Below, in pieces: positions 1-4,144 of a stretch of 6,169 nt of DNA. The notes under the pieces are model-generated. The model was given only the letters and a program-made list of their open reading frames with translations. It was not told the DNA's origin and made no database searches. Source of the stretch: Candidatus Faecousia faecipullorum (GTDB lineage: Bacteria > Bacillota > Clostridia > Oscillospirales > Oscillospiraceae); NCBI GenBank assembly GCA_018710805.1, contig DVJG01000027.1, positions 1 to 6,169 of the forward strand. The letters are read 5' to 3'. Position 1 is the first letter of the stretch, and every line of letters starts with the position of its first letter. The position numbers were made by a program, and so were the translations under genes.

Positions 1-1
1 C

Positions 2-592
2 CGGAGGGACTACATATTGGGTTCCAGCCTGAAAAGCCCCCTGCCCGGGCTCATGGCAGTGGCCCGGGACCTGAGCCGTCAGGGGGTGTCCCAGATCGCC
101 GTGCCCAGCATCACCGCCCACTTTTTCTATGAGGAGCTCCAGGCGGCCGCTTGGGTGCCCATTTTGAACGCCGTCACGGAAACCGTAGAGGCCCTGGCCT
201 CGGCAGGGGTCACGGAGGCGGGCATTATGGCCACCGACGGAACCATTGTGTCGGGACTTCTCAACGGGGCCATGGCAAGGCGGGGCATCCATCCCATTCT
301 CCCCAGCCGGGAAAGCCAGAAGGGCATTATGCGCCTTATCAACGACCACATCAAAGCAGGAAATCCCGGGGAAATGGAAGCATTCCAGGCCATAAGCCAG
401 GAGCTTCGGGACAGGGGCGCCCAGGTGGTGGTGCTGGGCTGCACGGAGCTGTCCCTTCTGAAAAGCTCGGCTCACCTGGGTGAAGGATACCTGGACGCCA
501 TAGAGGTTCTGGCGAGATCCGCGGTACTTCACAGCGGGAAGAAGCTGAAAAAGGAATATGAAAATCTGCTCTCCGGCTTCCCCAGCCGCTGA
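2..592 (+). CDS. Aspartate/glutamate racemase family protein, 5'-truncated, with first catalytic Cys replaced by Ser
   Basis: The frame is open from the window edge (reading RRDYILGSS at its left end) to TGA at 590-592. It shows about 197 residues of a family that is usually about 230 long, so roughly the first 35 residues, including the N-terminal glycine-rich loop, lie outside the window. The internal TTG at 17 is not a credible start, because the conserved D-x-YILG segment lies before it. Family hallmarks are SPLPGLMAVARDL, the ITAHFFYEELQ segment, and VVVLGCTELSLL near the C-terminus. Members interconvert L- and D-aspartate or glutamate in the cytoplasm without cofactor, using two cysteines as acid/base residues on opposite faces of the alpha-carbon. 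Here the second cysteine is present (codon 440-442), but the usual P-C-N-T-A-H motif reads P-S-I-T-A-H, with serine at 107-109. Some family members with a non-Cys first residue, such as the E. coli YgeA type with Thr, are described as stereo-restricted racemases. The substrate here is unknown. A strong hairpin terminator follows at 653-685. Confidence 0.88.
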   Translation, partial: RRDYILGSSLKSPLPGLMAVARDLSRQGVSQIAVPSITAHFFYEELQAAAWVPILNAVTETVEALASAGVTEAGIMATDGTIVSGLLNGAMARRGIHPILPSRESQKGIMRLINDHIKAGNPGEMEAFQAISQELRDRGAQVVVLGCTELSLLKSSAHLGEGYLDAIEVLARSAVLHSGKKLKKEYENLLSGFPSR

Positions 593-652
593 AGCCAGTC
601 TGAAAAATCCACGCCACGCGTGTTTTATATATAAAATCGGGAATTATAGAAG
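593..652. other. Short AT-rich spacer with two adjacent palindromes
   Basis: This spacer lies between the racemase stop and the first terminator hairpin. It contains an 8-bp palindrome CACGCGTG (615-622) directly abutting a 14-bp palindrome TTTTATATATAAAA (623-636). I see no ORF with a ribosome site and no convincing promoter. The palindromes could be a protein-binding site or chance in AT-rich DNA. Confidence 0.4.
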
Positions 653-685
653 AAAAAACGCTTCCGGAAACCGGAAGCGTTTTTT
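653..685 (+). terminator. Intrinsic terminator hairpin, left flank of repeat copy A
   Basis: A perfect 15-bp stem with a 3-nt AAA loop: the left arm (653-667) is A6 followed by CGCTTCCGG, and the right arm (671-685) is CCGGAAGCG followed by T6. It has the form of a bidirectional intrinsic terminator and sits 60 nt after the racemase stop, so on the plus strand it should end that transcript. A copy differing at one loop base recurs at 887-918. The T-tract can alternatively pair with A697-A701 in a TTTTTCCA/TGGAAAAA stem (681-701). Confidence 0.85.
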
Positions 686-886
686 CCAGCTTATGGAAAA
701 ATCCTGGCAGCGCTTGCTGCTGTTGCGGCGAAAAAAGTTCAAATCATTTTCTGCCGGGGCGCGTACCTGGCGGAAAATACCTCTCAGGCTCCAAGTGTGG
801 AATCTGCCCCCAGCGGGGGCAGATTATGCGCCCAGGAGACTGCAAAAATCCTGTCAAAAAGCCCCACAGGGGATTTTTGACAGATC
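685..886 (+). ncRNA. Candidate structured RNA or MITE-like core, copy A
   Basis: Four consecutive stem-loops can be drawn. H1: TTGCTGC (714-720) with GCGGCGA (725-731), 7 bp including two G-U pairs. H2: ATTTTCTGCC (746-755) with GGCGGAAAAT (769-778), around a 13-nt loop. H3: AATCTGCCCCC (801-811) with GGGGGCAGATT (815-825), 11 perfect pairs, loop AGC. H4: CTGTCAAAAA (851-860) with TTTTTGACAG (874-883), continuing inward across a G-A mismatch into CCCC/GGGG around ACA. The same four occur in copy B with paired substitutions. Imperfect pairs are U-G when read on the plus strand and would be A-C mismatches on the other, favouring plus-strand RNA. No promoter of its own is evident; readthrough from the racemase gene is the simplest source. 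Whether it is a functional RNA or only a hairpin-rich mobile repeat is undecided. Confidence 0.5.
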
Positions 887-918
887 AAAAAACGCTTCCG
901 GAATCCGGAAGCGTTTTT
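887..918 (-). terminator. Intrinsic terminator of the two-component operon, right flank of repeat copy A
   Basis: A 14-bp stem (888-901 with 905-918) with an AAT loop, starting immediately after the TAG stop (919-921) of the minus-strand exported-protein gene. Read on the minus strand, the GC-rich arms are followed by a run of six T (892-887), a textbook terminator for the regulator-kinase operon. On the plus strand it also carries a T5 tract and would stop anything passing through the repeat. Confidence 0.85.
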
Positions 919-1707
919 CTATGTTATGTCCCCGGAGCTGGCAGCGTTATAGCTGTCCGAGGCAAAGCCCACCCGGAAAAAGGCCGGGGAAACCTCGAAT
1001 TGCAGCGTGACTTCCCCGTAGAGAATATCGCCCCAGTTCAGGGTGGTGGTGAGGCTGCCGCCCTCCCCGGCGTAGTAGGCGTTTTTCACAAGAGACGCCG
1101 GGTCATATTGTTCAAATTCACTGCCCAACCCCTGAAGATACAGCTTGCACAGGTTCTCCAGCTGATAGGTCGTGGCGTAGTTCACGGCACTTTCCGTATA
1201 GGAGCCGTCGTAGTATTCCATAAGGCACACCCGGCCGCTTTCGTCGTCCAGAATGAGATAAAGGCTCCGGCTGTATGTGGGGTCCAGATTCACGTTCACA
1301 TTCCAGAAGATGGTGCCTTCCGTATCGCTGTCGGACCAGCGGACCAGATAGGGCTGGTTCCGGAATTGGGCGCTGGTGAGGGGCTGCGACAGCCCCGGCA
1401 GCAGGCCCTCCTTCTGATAGCTGCTGATGACATTGCGGACTCTGGTCTCCAGGTTGGCTTCACTGGTGGCAGCCAGAGACGGGGGAATCTCCATGCTCTG
1501 CTGGGCGCCTCCCAGAAGGGCCAGCTTTCCATGGACGTTTTCCGAATTTTTGTCCCCGACTTCCAGAGAAATCTCCCCGATGGGGGCGAAGCCTGGCTTT
1601 TCTCCGGCGGAATCCTGCCATGCGGCGGCCAGATTCGGAAGGGCGCCCCCCAGAAAAAGGAACGCCAGCAGGGCGAAGAAAACCAGAATATTTTGCAGTC
1701 GCTTCAT
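919..1707 (-). CDS. Exported or membrane-anchored protein of unknown function encoded with a two-component system
   Basis: 262 residues. The N-terminus (MKRLQNILVFFALLAFLFLGG) has two basic residues followed by a strongly hydrophobic stretch to about residue 22, then an AAA near 27-29: a signal peptide or a single membrane anchor. No lipobox cysteine is present, so it is not a lipoprotein by this signal. The rest looks soluble and acidic, with many aromatic residues (LVRWSDSDTEGTIFW, LMEYYDGSYTES) and beta-rich character. I do not recognise a family. The start ATG (1707-1705) overlaps the kinase stop as ATGA and is preceded by a GGCGGTGAG-like ribosome site, implying translational coupling. 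Position as the third gene of a regulator-kinase operon suggests an extracytoplasmic accessory that modulates or is sensed by the kinase, as YycH/YycI do for WalK, but no sequence similarity to those was established. It ends one base before a strong terminator. Confidence 0.85.
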   Translation of the reverse strand: MKRLQNILVFFALLAFLFLGGALPNLAAAWQDSAGEKPGFAPIGEISLEVGDKNSENVHGKLALLGGAQQSMEIPPSLAATSEANLETRVRNVISSYQKEGLLPGLSQPLTSAQFRNQPYLVRWSDSDTEGTIFWNVNVNLDPTYSRSLYLILDDESGRVCLMEYYDGSYTESAVNYATTYQLENLCKLYLQGLGSEFEQYDPASLVKNAYYAGEGGSLTTTLNWGDILYGEVTLQFEVSPAFFRVGFASDSYNAASSGDIT

Positions 1708-3107
1708 TTTCTCACCGCCTTTCCGTAAATCTCCACGGTGACCCGGGTGCCTTTCCCCGGGGCGCTGTCAAAGTGGATGCGGCCGTTATGCAGTTCCACG
1801 ATCTGCTTGCACAGCGCCAGGCCCAGGCCTGCGCCGCCCTGCTTCCGGGACCGGGACTTGTCCACCCGGTAGAAGGCCTCCGTAATCCGGGAGAGCTCCT
1901 TTTCCTCCATGCCCCGGCCGTTGTCCGCCACCTGAAAGCGGCATCCTCCGGGAATGGACGAGGCCACCAGGGCAATGATGCCGCCATTGTCCATGGCCTT
2001 GCCTGCGTTGTCAATAAGGTTATACAGCAGGGATTTTATGAGATCCGGCTCGAAAACGGCTTTTCTTTGCTCGGCCTTGCAGATGAGCTGGATGCCCTTT
2101 TCTTTGAGGTTAGGGGACAGGGCATGGTCGATTTCCGCAACGAAAACGGGCAGGGGCACCCGCTTCATGGTAAGGCTGTCTTTTCTCAGGAGCAGAAGCT
2201 CCAGCAGCTTGTGGGACAGGTTTTCCAGGCGGTGGCCCTCGGAGTAGATGTAGTCCGCCGCCATCATCCGGGTATTTTCGTCCAGGTTGCCCTGGCGCAG
2301 CAGGTCCGCAAAGCCGATAATGGAGGTCATAGGGGTCTTCATTTCATGGGCAAAGGCCCCCAGAAACTGCTCCTGGCGCTCGATGTCCGATTGAAGGCCC
2401 GAGATATTCGCCTGCAATTTGTCCGCCATGGCGTCAAAGTCCCGGCTCAGCTGTCCGATTTCGTCAGGGGACCGAAGCTGGGACCGGGTCGACAGGTCTC
2501 CGCTGGAAATCTTCCGCACCGCCGCCGTCAGCGCCCGGAGCCGCCGGGTCAGGGCGTAGGAGAGAATCACCGCAATGACCACGCCTGCCAGCACCACAAC
2601 CACATAGACCTGAACATAGCGGCGCTGTTGGGCAGCGCGGACCCTGTAGACGGGGCTCAGGTCAAACCGGGCCGCCAGCACCAGTTCCTCGTTCCCGGCG
2701 GCAATGGTGCTTCTCACCAGAATTCCGTGGCCATTCCGGTCGTTCACCCGAAGGTAGGAGCACTGACTGTTTCCCGCGGCGGGAAGGGTGTAGCCGTCCA
2801 TCAGCTGGGGACGGCTCTGGTAGATGGCCCGGGTCTGGGAGGACAGCGTCACGGCCTGCCAGCGGCCCGCCTTTTGGTTCTCCATCTGTTCCAGCGCAGC
2901 CCCTAAGCTTGCATAGTCCGCCTTGGCCCCCATGGAGTTGAGAAGGTACAGGGTGTTGCGGACGGTTTCAAAGCTTTGAAGCGCCGCCTGGGTTTCGGCA
3001 TCCAGAGATGCCTGGAAGGACGCCGTAATGAGAATGGTGCCGCCGATGCTGAATGCTGCGGCAATCAGCAGGGCAATGGTGAAAATGAGCTTCAGGCGGT
3101 AGCTCAT
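1704..3107 (-). CDS. Membrane sensor histidine kinase (HAMP-HisKA-HATPase_c)
   Basis: 467 residues, a full-length class I kinase. Transmembrane helix 1 spans about 7-29 and helix 2 about 165-187, enclosing an extracytoplasmic sensor domain of about 135 residues with no recognised fold and one cysteine (116). A HAMP linker follows (about 184-236). The H box FLGAFAHEMKTPMTSIIGF puts the phospho-accepting histidine at 254. The ATPase domain shows the N box NLIDNAGKAM (363-372), G1 box DNGRGM (395-400), F box FYRVDKSRSR (412-421) and G2 box GGAGLGLAL (424-432), all intact. It should autophosphorylate and transfer phosphate to the regulator encoded just upstream. The start ATG (3107-3105) is one base after the regulator's TGA, and its ribosome site GGAGGTG lies inside the last regulator codons, so translation is probably coupled. 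The signal sensed cannot be read from the sequence. Confidence 0.96.
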   Translation of the reverse strand: MSYRLKLIFTIALLIAAAFSIGGTILITASFQASLDAETQAALQSFETVRNTLYLLNSMGAKADYASLGAALEQMENQKAGRWQAVTLSSQTRAIYQSRPQLMDGYTLPAAGNSQCSYLRVNDRNGHGILVRSTIAAGNEELVLAARFDLSPVYRVRAAQQRRYVQVYVVVVLAGVVIAVILSYALTRRLRALTAAVRKISSGDLSTRSQLRSPDEIGQLSRDFDAMADKLQANISGLQSDIERQEQFLGAFAHEMKTPMTSIIGFADLLRQGNLDENTRMMAADYIYSEGHRLENLSHKLLELLLLRKDSLTMKRVPLPVFVAEIDHALSPNLKEKGIQLICKAEQRKAVFEPDLIKSLLYNLIDNAGKAMDNGGIIALVASSIPGGCRFQVADNGRGMEEKELSRITEAFYRVDKSRSRKQGGAGLGLALCKQIVELHNGRIHFDSAPGKGTRVTVEIYGKAVRK

Positions 3108-3108
3108 A

Positions 3109-3762
3109 TCACACCTCCAAACGGTAGCCGATGCCGTAGACCGGCTTGATGCGGTTGTCCCAGCCCACCTTTTTCTTCATCCGCTGGACGTGCAGCTCCA
3201 CGGTCCGGGTGCTGTCCGGGTACTCGCCGCCCCAGACCCGCTCATAAATGGCGTTTTTGGACAGCACTGCACCGACGTTCCGGGCGAAGAGCAGAAGAAT
3301 CTCATATTCCTTTCTCGTCAGGGGAATCTCCACCCCCCGGCGGGTCACGGACATGGAGGAGGTATTGATGAGAAGGCCCCCCACCTCTAGAATGGTTTGC
3401 AGCTTTCCGTGGCGGCGGAGAACACCCTCCACCCGGGCCAGAAGCTCCAATATGTCAAAGGGCTTGACCATATAATCCTCGGCGCCCATACGCAGTCCCT
3501 TCACCCGGTCGCTGACCGCGTTCTTGGCCGTGAGAAAAATCACGGGAATTCCCGTGGAACGGATGTAGTCCATGAGCTCAAAGCCATCGATGCCGGGAAG
3601 CATCACGTCCAGCAAAATCAGGTCGAAGCTCTCTTTTTCAATGCGGTCGGCGGCCTCCAGACCGTCGTAGGCGCAGACGCATTCGTAACCCGCCCGGTTC
3701 AGGCTCACTCTCAGGAGCTCTGCTATGGGCCGCTCGTCGTCTACGGCCAGGATTTTCACCAT
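3109..3762 (-). CDS. OmpR/PhoB-family response regulator
   Basis: 217 residues, normal length. The receiver domain (1-115) has acidic residues D8/D9 in the AVDDE motif, phospho-acceptor D52 in LILLDVMLP, T78 in IFLTAK and K100-P101 in YMVKPFD. The C-terminal winged-helix domain (about 125-217) includes LTRKEYEILLLFARN, VWGGEYPDSTRTVELHVQRMKKKV with the recognition helix, and the closing GIGYRLEV hairpin. It is a DNA-binding transcription factor activated by phosphorylation from the adjacent kinase. The start ATG is supported by AAAGGAGG (3777-3770), 7 nt upstream. It is the first gene of the operon and sits behind a consensus promoter. Regulatory targets are unknown; autoregulation is common in the family, but I could not find a convincing direct-repeat operator here. 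Confidence 0.97.
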   Translation of the reverse strand: MVKILAVDDERPIAELLRVSLNRAGYECVCAYDGLEAADRIEKESFDLILLDVMLPGIDGFELMDYIRSTGIPVIFLTAKNAVSDRVKGLRMGAEDYMVKPFDILELLARVEGVLRRHGKLQTILEVGGLLINTSSMSVTRRGVEIPLTRKEYEILLLFARNVGAVLSKNAIYERVWGGEYPDSTRTVELHVQRMKKKVGWDNRIKPVYGIGYRLEV

Positions 3763-3827
3763 ACTGCCGCCTCCTTTGGCGTTTATGCGGAATTTTTAGT
3801 AAAGTCGAATCCGTTAAACCTTACAAA

Positions 3828-3856
3828 AGTATATCATAAAATTTACATTTTGTCAA
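3828..3856 (-). promoter_or_regulatory. Consensus sigma-70/SigA promoter of the two-component operon
   Basis: Read on the minus strand: -35 TTGACA (3856-3851, all six consensus bases), 17-nt A/T-rich spacer (3850-3834), -10 TATACT (3833-3828, five of six consensus bases). Transcription would begin near 3821, giving a leader of about 60 nt before the regulator's ATG. The near-consensus boxes and optimal spacing predict strong basal expression. The -35 box ends 14 bp short of the left flanking hairpin of repeat copy B. Confidence 0.88.
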
Positions 3857-3874
3857 CTTCTGCCCCCAGAAAAT

Positions 3875-3896
3875 GCCCGCCGCTGAAGCGGCGGGT
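3875..3896 (-). terminator. Hairpin terminator, left flank of repeat copy B
   Basis: A 9-bp GC stem, GCCCGCCGC (3875-3883) with GCGGCGGGT (3888-3896), and a TGAA loop. On the minus strand it is followed by ATTTTCT, the better T-tract of the two bracket copies. It is therefore the likelier effective terminator for aminopeptidase transcripts that read through the repeat. On the plus strand the closing pair is G-U and a TATTTT run follows. Confidence 0.65.
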
Positions 3897-3898
3897 AT

Positions 3899-4104
3899 TT
3901 TCAAGCTTATCAAAAAAGCCTCGCAGAGTTTGCCGCCCATGGCGGCAAAGAAAGTCAAAGAATTTTCCGCCGGGGCGCGTACCTGGCGGAAAATACCTCT
4001 CAGACTGCAAGTGTGGAATTTGTCCCCCATGGGGGGGACAAATTATGCGCGCGGCAGGCTGCAAACCTTTGTCGGAAAAGCCCCCTGGGGTTTTCCGACA
4101 GTCT
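3899..4104 (+). ncRNA. Candidate structured RNA or MITE-like core, copy B
   Basis: Same four stem-loops as copy A. H1: TTTGCCGCC (3929-3937) with GGCGGCAAA (3941-3949). H2: ATTTTCCGCC (3962-3971) with GGCGGAAAAT (3985-3994), the 13-nt loop identical to copy A. H3: AATTTGTCCCCC (4017-4028) with GGGGGACAAATT (4033-4044). H4: TGTCGGAAAA (4070-4079) with TTTTCCGACA (4091-4100). Against copy A, H3 has two C-G to T-A exchanges and H4 has AA/TT changed to GG/CC: changes on both sides of the stem that keep pairing. A frame with ATG at 3873 is open to a stop at 4104-4106 and shares FSAGARTWRKIPLRLQ with copy A, but it has no ribosome site and starts inside the bracket hairpin, so I treat it as non-coding pending wider comparison. 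Confidence 0.5.
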
Positions 4105-4132
4105 AAATGCCCGCCGCTGAAGCGGCGGGCAT
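4105..4132 (-). terminator. Hairpin after the aminopeptidase gene, right flank of repeat copy B
   Basis: A 9-bp stem, GCCCGCCGC (4109-4117) with GCGGCGGGC (4122-4130), loop TGAA, located 14 bases beyond the aminopeptidase stop. On the minus strand it is followed only by ATTTAGAC, a poor T-tract, so termination here may be partial. It repeats 3871-3898 with one mismatch. Confidence 0.6.
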
Positions 4133-4144
4133 CGGGATTTGGAT

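Larger units (their letters stand above)
653..918 (+). repeat. Structured dispersed repeat, copy A, with its flanking terminator hairpin duplicated on both sides
   Basis: The core (about 685-886, 202 nt) is homologous to 3899-4104, in the same orientation. Identity is highest in a 35-nt block (753-787 matches 3969-4003 exactly). The alignment is gapless to the third hairpin loop, where this copy is 3 nt shorter, and it is 1 nt longer in the fourth hairpin. The core is bracketed by a 32-nt sequence at 653-684 and again at 887-918, matching at all but one position (A670 against T904). The bracketing hairpin is unrelated to the one that brackets copy B. This resembles insertion with target-site duplication in which the target was a terminator. 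I see no transposase and no terminal inverted repeats, so an autonomous element is excluded; a non-autonomous one or an RNA-gene duplication remain possible. The copy lies between two convergent genes. Confidence 0.8.
3871..4132 (+). repeat. Structured dispersed repeat, copy B, with its flanking hairpin duplicated on both sides
   Basis: The second copy of the element at 653-918, in the same orientation. The core (about 3899-4104, 206 nt) is bracketed by a 28-nt sequence at 3871-3898 and 4105-4132, differing at one base (T3896 against C4130). The bracket is a GCCCGCCGC/GCGGCGGGC hairpin unlike the A/T-tailed CGCTTCCGG hairpin of copy A. The distance between equivalent bracket positions is 234 nt, exactly as in copy A, although cores and brackets differ in length. 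The copy lies between the 3' end of the aminopeptidase gene and the promoter of the two-component operon, both transcribed leftward, so it interrupts no gene. Confidence 0.8.

Noticed and set aside
558..1010. 150-codon plus-strand frame spanning copy A
   Set aside because: It starts within the racemase gene in another frame, crosses two terminators and ends inside the convergent gene; only the repeat-derived part resembles anything, and that is treated under the repeat.
1620..2906. 428-codon open frame on the plus strand across the kinase gene
   Set aside because: It is antisense to a kinase with every catalytic box intact, has no ribosome site, and its composition is typical of a shadow frame in GC-rich DNA.
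3763..3827. Riboswitch in the leader of the two-component operon
   Set aside because: The leader is only about 60 nt, A/T-rich, and shows no stable stem or recognised aptamer motif before the ribosome site.
3800..3850. Direct repeats (TTTTGTAAGG-like and AAATGTAAAT-like) as a regulator-binding operator
   Set aside because: The match is short and degenerate in AT-rich promoter DNA; it is not distinguishable from chance here.
653..4132. Remnant of a group IIC intron, because these target terminators
   Set aside because: No domain V-like hairpin, no GUGYG-type 5' end and no reverse transcriptase are seen, and intron insertion does not duplicate the target hairpin.
653..4132. CRISPR array or classical insertion sequence
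   Set aside because: Only two hairpin repeats occur per locus with 200-nt homologous interiors rather than unique spacers; no terminal inverted repeats or transposase gene are present.
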